Shown: positions 41,833 through 50,911, counted from the stretch's first letter. The stretch: DNA of 64,000 nucleotides from Stenotrophomonas sp. SY1 (GCF_021202945.1 NZ_JAJOYR010000003.1:1-64000), one strand, 5' to 3'. A program made the numbers and translations. Notes: generated from the sequence alone by a model not told the origin.

Positions 41833-43818
41833 ATGCTGGACTCCCTCAATCCCCCCCAACGCGCTGCGGCGGTACACGCCGAAGGTCCCCTGCTGGTGCT
41901 GGCCGGTGCAGGCAGTGGCAAGACGCGCGTGATCGTGGAGAAGATCGCCCACCTGATCGGCAGCAACCGCTACCCCGCCCGGCGCATCGCGGCGATCACC
42001 TTCACCAACAAGTCCGCCAAGGAAATGCGCGAGCGCGTGGCCAAGCGCCTGCGCGCCGAGGATGCGGCCGAGGTCACCATCTGCACGTTCCATGCGCTGG
42101 GGCTGAAATTCCTGCAGATCGAACATGAACAGGTGGGGCTGAAGCGCAGCTTCTCGATCTTCGATGCCGACGACGCCACCGGGCAGATCAAGGACCTGCT
42201 GGGCGGCAGCCAGGCCAAGCCCGACGACATCGAGGACATGAAAAACCTGATCTCGCGCGCCAAGAACGCCGGCCTCTCGCCCGAGCAGGCGATGGCGGCG
42301 GCGCGCAGCAGCCGCGAGAAGAACGCGGCGATGGTCTACGAGCTGTACCAGGCGCGCCTGACCGCGTTCAACGCGGTCGACTTCGATGACCTGATCCGGC
42401 TGCCGGTACAGGTGCTGGAAGAGAACCCGGACATCGCCCTGGCCTGGCGCGAGCGCATCGGCTACCTGCTGGTGGACGAATGCCAGGACACCAACGACGC
42501 CCAGTACCGGCTGCTCAAGCAGCTGGCCGGGCCGCGCGGCAACTTCACCTGCGTGGGTGATGACGATCAGTCCATCTACGCCTGGCGTGGTGCCAATCCG
42601 GAAAACCTGCAGCAGATGGCGCAGGACTACCCGGAACTGAAGATCATCAAGCTGGAGCAGAACTACCGCTGTTCCAACCGCGTGCTGCGCGCGGCCAACG
42701 CGCTGATCGCACACAACCCGCACGAGCATCTGAAGACGCTGTGGTCCGACCAGGCCGATGGCGAGCGCATCCGCGTGTGGGAGTGCCGCAACAGCGAGCA
42801 CGAAGCGGAGAAGGTCGCATCGGAAATCCATTTCCTGGCGACCAACAGGAAGATTCCGTGGAGTGATTTCTGCATCCTGTTCCGCGGCAATTTCCAGTCG
42901 CGTCCGCTGGAAAAGGCGATGCAACTGGTAGGCGTGCCGTATCACCTCAACGGTGGCACGGTGTTCCTGGAACGGCAGGAAGTGAAGGACACGCTGTCGT
43001 GGCTGCGGCTGCTGGTGAATCCGGACGATGACACCGCGTTCATGCGTGCGGTGCAGTCGCCCAAGCGTGATGTCGGTGCCAGCACGCTGGCCAAACTGGC
43101 CGAGCTGGCATCGGAGAAGGACATGCCGATGGCGCAGGCCGCCGAGGTGATGGGCGCACTGGCGCAGCTGTCACCGCGTGCGGCCAACAGCCTGAGCAAG
43201 TTCACCGACATCCTGCGCGCGCTGCGCATGGACATGCGCGACATGACCTCCGGTGATCTGGTGCGCCGTGTCGCCAAGGATTCGGGCCTGCTGGCCGAGA
43301 TGCGCAACCAGGCCAAGGACACCACCAGCTACGAGCGCCGCGCCAACAACATCGAGGAGCTGGCGTCGTGGTTCGAGAGCGGTCCGCGTGGTGCCAGCGC
43401 CGCCGACATGGCCGCGCAGCTGGCGCTGATATCGCGCAACGACAAGGACGACGGCGGCAACCAGGTGCGGATGATGACGCTGCACGCGTCCAAGGGCCTG
43501 GAGTTTCCCTATGTGTTCATCGTCGGCTGCGAGGACGGCGTGCTGCCGCACCAGGTCAGCCTGGACGAGGGCACGTTGCAGGAAGAACGACGGCTGCTGT
43601 ACGTGGGCATCACCCGCGCCAAGATCCAGCTGTGGATGAGTTTCAGCCGGCTCACCCGCAAGTTCGGCGAGCATATCCGGCTCAAGCCGAGTCGTTTCTT
43701 CGACGAGTTGCCGGCCAGCGAGATCCAGCGCGACGGCGCCGACCCGGTGGCCGATGCCGCGCACAAGCAGGAGCGCGCGAAGGCGGGGTTGGCGGCGATC
43801 CAGGCGCTGTTTGACTGA
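41833..43818 (+). CDS. rep: ATP-dependent DNA helicase Rep
   Basis: 661 residues. The UvrD/Rep motor motifs are all visible: NPPQRAAAV (Q motif), GAGSGKTRV (Walker A), TFTNKSAKEM, DECQDTN, VGDDDQSIYAWRGA, QNYRCS and ITRAKIQLW. It is a 3'-5' helicase that helps restart and clear replication forks. The N-terminus and length match Rep rather than UvrD, which is longer with a different C-terminus. ATG 41833 starts a gene divergent from the Sel1-like gene. Confidence 0.96.
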   Translation: MLDSLNPPQRAAAVHAEGPLLVLAGAGSGKTRVIVEKIAHLIGSNRYPARRIAAITFTNKSAKEMRERVAKRLRAEDAAEVTICTFHALGLKFLQIEHEQVGLKRSFSIFDADDATGQIKDLLGGSQAKPDDIEDMKNLISRAKNAGLSPEQAMAAARSSREKNAAMVYELYQARLTAFNAVDFDDLIRLPVQVLEENPDIALAWRERIGYLLVDECQDTNDAQYRLLKQLAGPRGNFTCVGDDDQSIYAWRGANPENLQQMAQDYPELKIIKLEQNYRCSNRVLRAANALIAHNPHEHLKTLWSDQADGERIRVWECRNSEHEAEKVASEIHFLATNRKIPWSDFCILFRGNFQSRPLEKAMQLVGVPYHLNGGTVFLERQEVKDTLSWLRLLVNPDDDTAFMRAVQSPKRDVGASTLAKLAELASEKDMPMAQAAEVMGALAQLSPRAANSLSKFTDILRALRMDMRDMTSGDLVRRVAKDSGLLAEMRNQAKDTTSYERRANNIEELASWFESGPRGASAADMAAQLALISRNDKDDGGNQVRMMTLHASKGLEFPYVFIVGCEDGVLPHQVSLDEGTLQEERRLLYVGITRAKIQLWMSFSRLTRKFGEHIRLKPSRFFDELPASEIQRDGADPVADAAHKQERAKAGLAAIQALFD

Positions 43819-43819
43819 C

Positions 43820-43946
43820 CCCTCCCCAACCCTCCCCTCCGCCTGCGGCGCAAGGGAGGGGGCGGATCATGACGGTCGGACAGGTCAACGTGTGCCGCGT
43901 TGCTCCCTCCCTTGCGCCGCAGGCGGAGGGGAGGGCCGGGGAGGGG
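43820..43946. repeat. Paired inverted repeat with locus-specific arms
   Basis: Left arm CCCCTCCCCAACCCTCCCC then CCGCCTGCGGCGCAAGGG; the right arm is its inverse with two adjacent differences (TT to CC). The loop is ~40 bases. It lies between rep and a GNAT gene on the same strand. Confidence 0.85.
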
Positions 43947-43982
43947 TAAGCTCGGCCTGCACATCCCGCATGGAACCCGGCA

Positions 43983-44513
43983 ATGCCCCAACCCTTGATC
44001 CAGACCGAACGCCTCAACCTGCGCCTGCTGCGCGACGACGACACCGACGCAGCCGGCATGCTGGCGCTGCTCAACGAGCCGGGCTTCCACCAGTACATCG
44101 GCGACCGCGGTGTGCGCACGCAGGAACAGGCGCGCGACTACATCCGCAACGGGCCGTTCGCCAGCTACGTCAACCACGGCTTTGGCATGTATGTGATCGA
44201 ACGCCGCAGCGATGGCGCGTGGATGGGAAACGCCGGACTGGTGCGTCGAGATGGCCTGATCCATGTGGATGTGGGCTACGCACTGCTTGGGGAGTTCAGC
44301 GGCCAGGGGTATGCACTGGAAGCCGCGCGTGCCGTCGTGGCCTATGCGCACGACAAGCTGCGGATCAGGACGCTGTGCGCGATTGTCTCAAAGGGCAATG
44401 CGCGTTCGGTGGCATTGCTGGAGAAGCTGGGGTTCGTCACCGATGGTGTGGTGACGCTGCCGGGCAAGGATGAGGAATTGTTCCTGTTTTTGTTGGCGGA
44501 TGGGACGGACTGA
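43983..44513 (+). CDS. GNAT-family N-acetyltransferase (RimJ/RimL-like)
   Basis: 176 residues. TERLNLRLL starts the fold; ERRSDGAWMGNAGL and HVDVGYALLGEFSGQGYALEAARAVVAYAH contain the acetyl-CoA loop; VSKGNARSVALLEKLGF is the typical late motif. It resembles enzymes that acetylate ribosomal-protein or other N-termini. The acceptor is unknown. It sits alone between two inverted-repeat pairs. Confidence 0.88.
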   Translation: MPQPLIQTERLNLRLLRDDDTDAAGMLALLNEPGFHQYIGDRGVRTQEQARDYIRNGPFASYVNHGFGMYVIERRSDGAWMGNAGLVRRDGLIHVDVGYALLGEFSGQGYALEAARAVVAYAHDKLRIRTLCAIVSKGNARSVALLEKLGFVTDGVVTLPGKDEELFLFLLADGTD

Positions 44514-44526
44514 ACTTTCAGGCATC

Positions 44527-44750
44527 GATGTAACCCCCTTCTCCCTGCGGGAGAAGGGGCCCGAAGGGCGGATGAGGGTTCGGGCAAGGCTTCGTGTCGC
44601 TGATTTCAGGAGGGCTTCGCTTCGTGCCCTCTCCCCAACCCCTCTCCCGCAAGGGGAGAGGGGCTTCAGAGCCGCAATTGCGGGCAATGCTTCAACTTGC
44701 AGGAATCCGAGCCCCTCTGCCCTTGCGGGAGAGGGAGAGGGGATAGTGGA
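44527..44750. repeat. Cluster of CCTTCTCCC/CCCAACCCCTC hairpins
   Basis: CCCCTTCTCCCTGCGGGAG with GGGCCCGAAGGGC and GGATGAGGG at 44533-44580, then CCCTCTCCCCAACCCCTC near 44630 and its inverse (CTTGCGGGAGAGGG) near 44720. No gene is supported in this 251-base gap between convergent genes. Confidence 0.8.
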
Positions 44751-44764
44751 TAGCGGAGCAGCCT

Positions 44765-46183
44765 TCAGGGCATCACTGGCGGCACATAAGCCAGCGTTGC
44801 ACCCAGTGCCCACAGCAGGATCAGCACCAGCGGAATGTGCACCAGCAGCTGCACGAAGGTGAAGCCGATCAGGTCGCGTGCCTTCAGGCCGAGTACGCCA
44901 AGCAGTGGCAGCATGTAAAACGGGTTAATCAGGTTGGGCAGTGCCTCGGCGGCGTTGTAGATCTGCACCGACCAGCCCAGGTGGTATTGCAGGTCGTTGG
45001 CCACCTGCATCACGTAGGGCGCCTCGATGATCCACTTGCCGCCACCGGACGGAATGAAGAAACCCAACACCGCCGAATAACTGCCCATCAGCAATGCGTA
45101 GGTGTCGTGGCTGGCGATCTGGGTGAAGAAGGTGGAGATGATGTGGGCCACGCTGTGGCCTTCGCTGCCGTTGACGGTGGTCATGATCGCGGCGATCGAG
45201 CCATACAGCGGGAACTGGATCAGCACGCCGGTGGTGGACGGTACCGCACGCGTCACCGCATCCAGGAAGTTGCGCGGACGCCAGTGCAGCAGCGCGCCCA
45301 GCATCAGGAACAGCAGGTTGTAGGTGTTCAGGCCGGAAATCGCCTGGATGGCGGGTTTGGTCGAGAACTCATGCAGCAGCCAGCCGGCGGCCAGCAACAC
45401 CAGCAGCAGGATCAGCAGCGGGCTGTGTTCCAGCCATTCGCCGGGGCGGGTGGGCTTGGCCTTGGGCGGTGCGACGTCGTTGTGTACGTCCACGCCACAG
45501 TCGGCGGCATCGCGCGCGGAGTTGGCGTTGGGCGCGGTAACGTAGGAGATCACCAGCGACACCACCACCAGCGCTGCCAGCAGCACGCCGGACTGCCACA
45601 GGAAGATGGTCTCGGTGAACGGGATGACGCCGGTGATGGCGAGAATCGACGGTGGCAGGCTGGCCGGGTTGGCCTGCAGCTGCGCGGCCGAGGAGGAGAG
45701 GCCCAATGCCCAAACCGCACCCAGGCCGAGGTAGCCGGCCGCACCCGCGGCGCGGTAATCCATCTTCAGTTCGGTGCGGCGGGCCAGCGCACGTACCAGC
45801 AGGCCCGCGAACACCAGGCTCAGGCCCCAGTTCAGCAGCGAGGCAAGCATCGACACGATGGCCACCAATGCCACCGCCGTGCGGCCGTTGCGCGGTACGC
45901 GTGCGAGGCGGTCGATCAGCCGCGAAGCAGGGCCGGAGGAGGCCACGACATAGCCACCGATGACCACGAAGGCCATCTGCATGGTGAAGGGAATCAGGCT
46001 CCAGAAGCCGTCGCCGAAGGCCTTGGCGGTGTCAGTGGCGGGCGCGCCGATCGACAACGCGGCCAGTGTCACGGCGGCCAGGGCGAGAGCGGCGAATACC
46101 CACGAATCGGGGAACCAGCGTTCGGCGAACTGCGCGCAGCGGATGGCGAAACGCGCCGAGGCGGTGTCTTGGGTGGTGTGCAT
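44765..46183 (-). CDS. Short-chain fatty acid transporter, AtoE family
   Basis: 472 residues, about 12 membrane helices. Features of the AtoE/DUF401-like family: FAERWFPDSWVFAALALAAVTLAALSIGAP near the N-terminus, GDGFWSLIPFTMQMAFVVIGGYVVA, LNWGLSLVFAGLLVRALARR, and late FIPSGGGKWIIEAPYV and NLINPFYMLPLLGVLGL. AtoE imports short-chain fatty acids such as acetoacetate or butyrate. No ato catabolic genes adjoin it, so it may serve a wider acid-scavenging role. Confidence 0.88.
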   Translation of the reverse strand: MHTTQDTASARFAIRCAQFAERWFPDSWVFAALALAAVTLAALSIGAPATDTAKAFGDGFWSLIPFTMQMAFVVIGGYVVASSGPASRLIDRLARVPRNGRTAVALVAIVSMLASLLNWGLSLVFAGLLVRALARRTELKMDYRAAGAAGYLGLGAVWALGLSSSAAQLQANPASLPPSILAITGVIPFTETIFLWQSGVLLAALVVVSLVISYVTAPNANSARDAADCGVDVHNDVAPPKAKPTRPGEWLEHSPLLILLLVLLAAGWLLHEFSTKPAIQAISGLNTYNLLFLMLGALLHWRPRNFLDAVTRAVPSTTGVLIQFPLYGSIAAIMTTVNGSEGHSVAHIISTFFTQIASHDTYALLMGSYSAVLGFFIPSGGGKWIIEAPYVMQVANDLQYHLGWSVQIYNAAEALPNLINPFYMLPLLGVLGLKARDLIGFTFVQLLVHIPLVLILLWALGATLAYVPPVMP

Positions 46184-46277
46184 GGGGAGCTACCGTGAGG
46201 AACAACCGCTCGACGGTAGCGCGGTGACGTGGTCGCTGGAACTGGACCTTCGGATAGTAGGGATGGCAACAGCAATA

Positions 46278-46408
46278 GCACCCCTCCCCAGCCCTCCCCT
46301 AGGCTTACGCCAAAGGGAGGGGGCGATTCGTGCCGTTCGATCAGCCCGCAGAGTGGTGCTTTTAGCTCCCTCCCTTTGGCGTAAGCCTAGGGGAGGGCTG
46401 GGGTGGGG
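46278..46408. repeat. Paired ~42-bp inverted repeat with locus-specific arms
   Basis: Left arm CACCCCTCCCCAGCCCTCCC then CTAGGCTTACGCCAAAGGG (46278-46320) and the inverse (46367-46408) differ at one position by my count. The arm tip (TAGGCTTACGCC) is not found at the other paired repeats in the window. Confidence 0.88.
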
Positions 46409-46438
46409 TAGCGGTTGAGCTCCCCATCCACTCCTGCA

Positions 46439-47080
46439 TCACTCTGCCGCGTCGTAACCGAACTGGATGCCGGCCGTGCCACCGGTGCTGATGAACAGTT
46501 CCATGAACTGCTTGGCGGTGTCGGCACGGTTCCAGTCGCGCTGCAGTTCGCAGAACAGCTGGGCGACGCTGATCAGCTTGGCACCGGCCTGCTCGATGCG
46601 GCGCAGTGCGGCATCGTGGGCGGCCAATGACGTGCCACCGACCGCATCGACCGGCACGTACACTTCATACCCTTCGCGCAGTGCATCCAGCGCCGGGAAA
46701 GTCAGGCAGGCTTCGGTCCACAGTGCGGTCATGATCAGCTTCTTGCGACCGGTGGCCTCCACGGCCTTGCGGAACTCCACGTCTTCCCACGAGTTGATGG
46801 TGGTGCGGTCGTAGGTGGGCTCGTCCTTCAACACCTTGCGCAGCTGCGGGATCGGCGGCTTGTTCAAGCCGGTCTTGACGTTGACCGTGGAGTGCACGAT
46901 CGGCAGTCCATAGACCTTTGCGGCCTTGGCAACGCCGACGATGTGGTTGACCAGCAGTTGGCGGTCCATCGAAGCGATGGAGTTCACCTGCACGGGCTGG
47001 TAATCGATGACGATCAGGGCTGAGTTTTCCGGGGTCAGCAGATCACCGGCTTTCGGGTCACGCTTGGTTTCACTGGTCAT
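46439..47080 (-). CDS. Isochorismatase-fold cysteine hydrolase (YcaC-like), subtype with Arg for Lys
   Basis: 213 residues; ATG 47080 follows AAGGTGCTCTGTC. The fold is clear: ALIVIDYQP with the Asp, and TALWTEACLTFPALDAL with the nucleophile Cys. In the equivalent of the catalytic Lys (RKG in the neighbour) the residue is Arg (DRTTINSWED). The downstream neighbour is a paralogue with Lys. YcaC-type hydrolases have unsettled substrates. It lies in a minus-strand group with its paralogue and a pirin. Confidence 0.85.
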   Translation of the reverse strand: MTSETKRDPKAGDLLTPENSALIVIDYQPVQVNSIASMDRQLLVNHIVGVAKAAKVYGLPIVHSTVNVKTGLNKPPIPQLRKVLKDEPTYDRTTINSWEDVEFRKAVEATGRKKLIMTALWTEACLTFPALDALREGYEVYVPVDAVGGTSLAAHDAALRRIEQAGAKLISVAQLFCELQRDWNRADTAKQFMELFISTGGTAGIQFGYDAAE

Positions 47081-47140
47081 GACAGAGCACCTTCTTGGGA
47101 TGAGCACTGCACGCACCCGGCGCGCAGTGCGGGGAACGGA

Positions 47141-47830
47141 TCAGCTGCGCTGCGAATCCAGCTGCTCGTGGTTGGTCACCACTTCCTGCGCCTTGCTGTA
47201 GCTCTCGATCAGCAACTGGTAGTTCGGGAAGATCTGCGTGTAGGCCTGCGCCCATTCGGCGGCATCGGCGCGGTTCCAGGTCTTCTGCAGCTCCGAGGCC
47301 ACCGCTGCCACGTCGATCACCACCACGCCGGCCTGCATCATCCGCGCCAGGGTGATTTCCTGCGCCTGCTTGGAATAGGTGCCGGAGGCGTCGATCACCG
47401 CGAACACCTGGTAGCCGTCGGCCACCGCCGCGATCGACGGGAACGCCATGCACACGCTGGTGATGGTGCCGGCGATGATGAGCTGCTTCTTGCCGGTGTC
47501 CTTCACTGCCTGCACGAAGTCGGGGTTGTCCCAGGCATTGATCTCACCCTTGCGCGCCACGTACTTGGCGTGCGGTGCGTTCTGGTGGATTTCCGGAATC
47601 AGCGGGCCGTTCGGGCCCTGCGGCACCGAGGCGGTGGTGATGACCGGGATCTTGGCCAGCGATGCCAGCTTGGCCAGGGTCGAGGCCAGGCGGCGCAGCG
47701 TGGTGAACGGCATGTCGTGCACGGTCTGGAACAGGCCGCTCTGGTGGTCGATCAGCAGCATGGCGACGTTGTCCGGGTCGATTACCGGCTTGGCACCATT
47801 GAAGTTGGCGGCGTACGGGAAGGCATTCAT
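47141..47830 (-). CDS. Isochorismatase-fold cysteine hydrolase (YcaC-like)
   Basis: 229 residues. NVAMLLIDHQSGLFQ carries the Asp, YVARKGEINAWDN the Lys, and GTITSVCMAFPSIAAV the Cys, completing a triad. DASGTYSKQAQEITLARM is typical of YcaC. ATG 47830 is chosen because the hydrophilic start MNAFPYAANFNG matches the family; the longer frame crosses the preceding gap. It is 60 bases upstream of the Arg-type paralogue and 97 bases downstream of the pirin stop, with a hairpin between. Confidence 0.9.
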   Translation of the reverse strand: MNAFPYAANFNGAKPVIDPDNVAMLLIDHQSGLFQTVHDMPFTTLRRLASTLAKLASLAKIPVITTASVPQGPNGPLIPEIHQNAPHAKYVARKGEINAWDNPDFVQAVKDTGKKQLIIAGTITSVCMAFPSIAAVADGYQVFAVIDASGTYSKQAQEITLARMMQAGVVVIDVAAVASELQKTWNRADAAEWAQAYTQIFPNYQLLIESYSKAQEVVTNHEQLDSQRS

Positions 47831-47899
47831 GGCGGGGCTCTCATTGAGTAGCGATAGGACGATCGCGCTGCATCGGTAATGCAGGCGCGACGGGGAAGT

Positions 47900-47921
47900 G
47901 ACCGGGCGGTTACGCCCGGTC
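47900..47921 (-). terminator. Hairpin after the pirin gene
   Basis: Perfect 9-bp stem GACCGGGCG / CGCCCGGTC with loop GTTA, 7 bases downstream of the pirin stop. No T tract follows on the minus strand, so it may attenuate rather than stop transcription into the hydrolase genes. Confidence 0.5.
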
Positions 47922-47927
47922 ATGGGT

Positions 47928-48794
47928 TCAAGCGGCGATCTGGCCGAAGCGGCCGGAGTTGAAGTCATCCATCGCCTGACGGATTTCGTCCTGCGTGTTC
48001 ATCACGAACGGGCCGTAGCCGGCGATGGGCTCGTCGATGGGCTCACCGGCCAACACCAGCACGGTGGCATCGGTATTGGCTTCCAGCTCCACCTGCCCGA
48101 CAGCGCGGTCGAACAACACCATCTGGCCTTCGCGTGCCACCTGGTTGCCGTTGAACAGCACGGTGCCATGCAGCACCACCATCGCCACGGTGTGGCCTTC
48201 GGCGAAGTCCAGCGTGGTGTGGTGATCGCGCTGCAGGCGCAGGTCCCACACATCCATCGGTGTGTGCGTGCGGGCCGGGCCGTGCTGACCGCCGAAGGCA
48301 CCGGCAATCACGCGGACCGTGCCGGCGCCATCAGCCAGGGGCACGACCGGGATGTCGGCATTGCTGATGTTCTGGTAGCCCGGCGTGGACATCTTGTCCT
48401 TGGCCGGCAGGTTCACCCACAGCTGCACCATCTCCAGCTTGCCGCCGCGACGGGTGAAGGCTTCGGAGTGGAACTCCTCGTGGAGGATGCCGGAGGCGGC
48501 GGTCATCCACTGCACGTCACCCGGGCCGATCTCGCCGCCGGCACCGGTGGAATCGCGATGGGCCACTTCGCCGTCATAGACGATGGTGACCGTCTCGAAA
48601 CCGCGGTGCGGGTGCTGGCCGACCCCGCGCGGGGTGTCGGTGGGGCTGAACTCGGCCGGGCCGGCATGGTCCAGCAGCAGGAACGGGCTCAGCTGACGGC
48701 CGTGCGTGTTGTAGGAGAACAGCGAACGGACCGGGAAGCCGTCACCGACCCAGTGCGGGCGGGGGGCGCTGTAGAGGCCACTGATCTTCTTCAT
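47928..48794 (-). CDS. Pirin-family protein
   Basis: 288 residues; ATG 48794 follows CGGAGCAGAAAC. The N-terminal cupin has VGQHPHRGFETVTIVYDGEVAHRDS with the metal His pair and later HEEFH. FDRAVGQVELEANTDATVLVLAGEPIDEPIAGYGPFVMNT is the usual pirin C-terminus. It differs from the 234-residue pirin at 14.6 kb in length and metal motif. Both are divergent from a LysR gene. Role probably in redox or quercetin-like oxidation; the substrate is unknown. Confidence 0.92.
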   Translation of the reverse strand: MKKISGLYSAPRPHWVGDGFPVRSLFSYNTHGRQLSPFLLLDHAGPAEFSPTDTPRGVGQHPHRGFETVTIVYDGEVAHRDSTGAGGEIGPGDVQWMTAASGILHEEFHSEAFTRRGGKLEMVQLWVNLPAKDKMSTPGYQNISNADIPVVPLADGAGTVRVIAGAFGGQHGPARTHTPMDVWDLRLQRDHHTTLDFAEGHTVAMVVLHGTVLFNGNQVAREGQMVLFDRAVGQVELEANTDATVLVLAGEPIDEPIAGYGPFVMNTQDEIRQAMDDFNSGRFGQIAA

Positions 48795-48919
48795 GTTTCT
48801 GCTCCGTTGGCGGCGCGGCTGCGCCTTTCGTTGGAGCAAAGATAGGTTTGGAACGCTGCCCCCGGTAGACGGCAAAAAGTGGTCTCATAGTCCTATCTGG
48901 TGAACGATGGAGTGGCCCG

Positions 48920-49825
48920 ATGCAGGACCTGAACGACCTGTACTACTTCGCCAAAGTGGTCGAGCACGGCGGATTCGCCCCGGCCGGGCGCGCGCTGGGC
49001 GAGCCGAAATCCAAGCTGAGCCGGCGTATCGCGCTGCTGGAAGAGCGGCTGGGGGTGCGCCTGATCCAGCGTTCCACCCGGCATTTTTCGGTGACCGAGG
49101 TGGGCCAGACCTTCTACGCGCATTGCCGCGCGATGCTGGTGGAAGCCGAAGCGGCCGCCGAGTCCATCGAGATGACCCGCTCCGAGCCACGCGGCGTGGT
49201 GCGCCTGAGTTGCCCGACGATGCTGCTGGATTTCCGCGTGGCGGCGATGGTGGCCGACTTCATGGCGCGCTGCCCCGAAGTACAGGTGCATCTGGAAGCC
49301 ACGAATCGCCGCGTCGATGTGATCGCCGAAGGCTTCGACCTGGCCATCCGCGTGCGCCCGCCGCCGCTGGAAGACAGCGAACTGGTGCTGAAGGTATTGG
49401 CCGAACGCACGCAGTGCCTGGTGGCCTCACCCACGCTGCTGGAACGCTGCGGCATGGCGCATGGCCCGGCCGACCTGCACCTGTTGCCGAGCCTGGCGCT
49501 GGGCGTACCGCAGGGTGAGCAGTTGTGGCGGTTGATCGGCCCGGACGGCGCGACGGCAGAGGTGCCGCATCACCCGCGTCTGATCACCCGCGGCATGAGC
49601 GTATTGCGCGAAGCGGCCATTGCCGGCGTCGGCGTGGCGCAGTTGCCGACGATGATCGTGCGCGATGCCCTGGACGATGGCCGGCTCAAGCATGTGGCGC
49701 CGGAGTGGGCGCCACCGAAGGAGATCATCCATGCGGTGTTCCCGTCGCGGCGCGGCCTGCTGCCCTCGGTGCGGTTGTTCATCGATCACCTTGCCGACAG
49801 CTTTGCCGCGCTGGACGAGAGCTGA
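48920..49825 (+). CDS. LysR-family regulator divergent to pirin
   Basis: 301 residues with the winged helix-turn-helix at the start (LYYFAKVVEHGGFAPAGRAL then SRRIALLEERLG) and an effector domain (FDLAIRVRPPPLEDSELVLKVLAER). The AT-rich 125-base gap to the pirin gene probably holds its operator; I see only a weak agatagg/cctatct pair. It likely controls the pirin-YcaC-YcaC group and resembles regulators of stress or aromatic response. The effector is unknown. Confidence 0.92.
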   Translation: MQDLNDLYYFAKVVEHGGFAPAGRALGEPKSKLSRRIALLEERLGVRLIQRSTRHFSVTEVGQTFYAHCRAMLVEAEAAAESIEMTRSEPRGVVRLSCPTMLLDFRVAAMVADFMARCPEVQVHLEATNRRVDVIAEGFDLAIRVRPPPLEDSELVLKVLAERTQCLVASPTLLERCGMAHGPADLHLLPSLALGVPQGEQLWRLIGPDGATAEVPHHPRLITRGMSVLREAAIAGVGVAQLPTMIVRDALDDGRLKHVAPEWAPPKEIIHAVFPSRRGLLPSVRLFIDHLADSFAALDES

Positions 49826-49869
49826 TGTCCAGCAGCGCGGGGCAGTGCCTGGCCTCGCGCCATGACTGA

Positions 49870-49897
49870 CGCCGGCCGGCCGCGGGGAGGGCCGGCG
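49870..49897. terminator. GC-rich dyad between convergent genes
   Basis: CGCCGGCC (49870-49877) and GGCCGGCG (49890-49897) with a 12-base loop lie between the LysR and oxidoreductase stops. No T tract is present, so termination is only possible. Confidence 0.35.
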
Positions 49898-49903
49898 CTG
49901 CGC

Positions 49904-50911
49904 TCAGAAGGACAGGCAGATCTTGCCGAAGTGCTGGCCCGACTGCTGGTGGGAAAACGCTTCGGCGATCTGTGCCAGCGGGTAGCGGCTGTCGATCACC
50001 GGGCGCCAGCTGAAGGTATCCAGCGCCCGCACCATGTCCTGCTGGTGCTCGCGGCTGCCCACGACCAGGCCCTTGAGGGTCTGCTGCTTCATCATCATCT
50101 CGGTGGTGGGCACATCACCGGAAAAACCGGTGAGCACGCCGATCAGCGCGATATGGCCGCCGACGGCGCAGGCGCGGATGGACTGCGGCAAGGTACCGGC
50201 GCCGCCCACTTCGACCACGATGTCGGCACCGCGTCCACCGGTGGCAGCCAGCACCGCATCACCCCACTGCGGCTGCTCCCGGTAATTGATGACGACATCG
50301 GCGCCCAGCGCCAGCAGCCGCTGCTTCTTCGCGTCGCTGGAGGTGGTGGCGATCACCCGCGCGCCCATCGACTTGGCCAGTTGCAGGGCGAAGATGGACA
50401 CCCCGCCGGTGCCGAGCACCAGCACGGTGTCGCCGGCACGGATGCCGGCATCCACCACCAGCGCACGCCAGGCGGTGAGGCCCGCGGTGGTCAGCGTGGC
50501 GGCCTCTTCATGGCTGTAGCCCTTGGGTGCGTGGGTGAAGGCGCTGGCCGGCAGGGTGACATGCTCGCGGGCAAAGCCATCCACACCGTCGCCGGGCACG
50601 CTGGCAAAACCGGCGGGCAGCGTGCGCCCGGCCTGCCAGCCGGGGAAGAAGCACGACACCACGGCATCGCCCACGGCGAACTCGGTCACCGCCTCGCCCA
50701 CCGCGGTGACAGTGCCTGCACCGTCGGCCATCGGGATGCGCTTGTCGGCCGTGGGCGAGGCGCCGGACACCACCATCAGGTCGTGGTAGTTGAGCGAGCT
50801 GGCATGGATGCGCACCTGGATTTCGCCGGCTGCCGGAGCGCCGGGGGCAGGCAGCTCGACCAGTTGCAGGTGGTCCAGTCCGCCGGGTTGCTGGAGTTGA
50901 ATGGCTTGCAT
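49904..50911 (-). CDS. Zinc-type alcohol dehydrogenase/quinone oxidoreductase (MDR family)
   Basis: 335 residues. The medium-chain dehydrogenase folds are visible: GEIQVRIHASSLNYHDLMV with a GroES-like domain and a Rossmann core GDTVLVLGTGGVSIFALQLAKSMGARVIATTSSD (GxGGVS). The usual catalytic zinc Cys/His set near the N-terminus is absent (SLNYHD instead), so it is likely a quinone or enal reductase rather than a zinc alcohol dehydrogenase. It is divergent from an HxlR repressor with a perfect operator-like palindrome between. Confidence 0.88.
   Translation of the reverse strand: MQAIQLQQPGGLDHLQLVELPAPGAPAAGEIQVRIHASSLNYHDLMVVSGASPTADKRIPMADGAGTVTAVGEAVTEFAVGDAVVSCFFPGWQAGRTLPAGFASVPGDGVDGFAREHVTLPASAFTHAPKGYSHEEAATLTTAGLTAWRALVVDAGIRAGDTVLVLGTGGVSIFALQLAKSMGARVIATTSSDAKKQRLLALGADVVINYREQPQWGDAVLAATGGRGADIVVEVGGAGTLPQSIRACAVGGHIALIGVLTGFSGDVPTTEMMMKQQTLKGLVVGSREHQQDMVRALDTFSWRPVIDSRYPLAQIAEAFSHQQSGQHFGKICLSF

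Noticed and set aside
48840..48898. agatagg ... cctatct as a LysR operator for the second pirin divergon.
   Set aside because: Arms are only 7 bases with a 45-base gap; too weak to call as a site.
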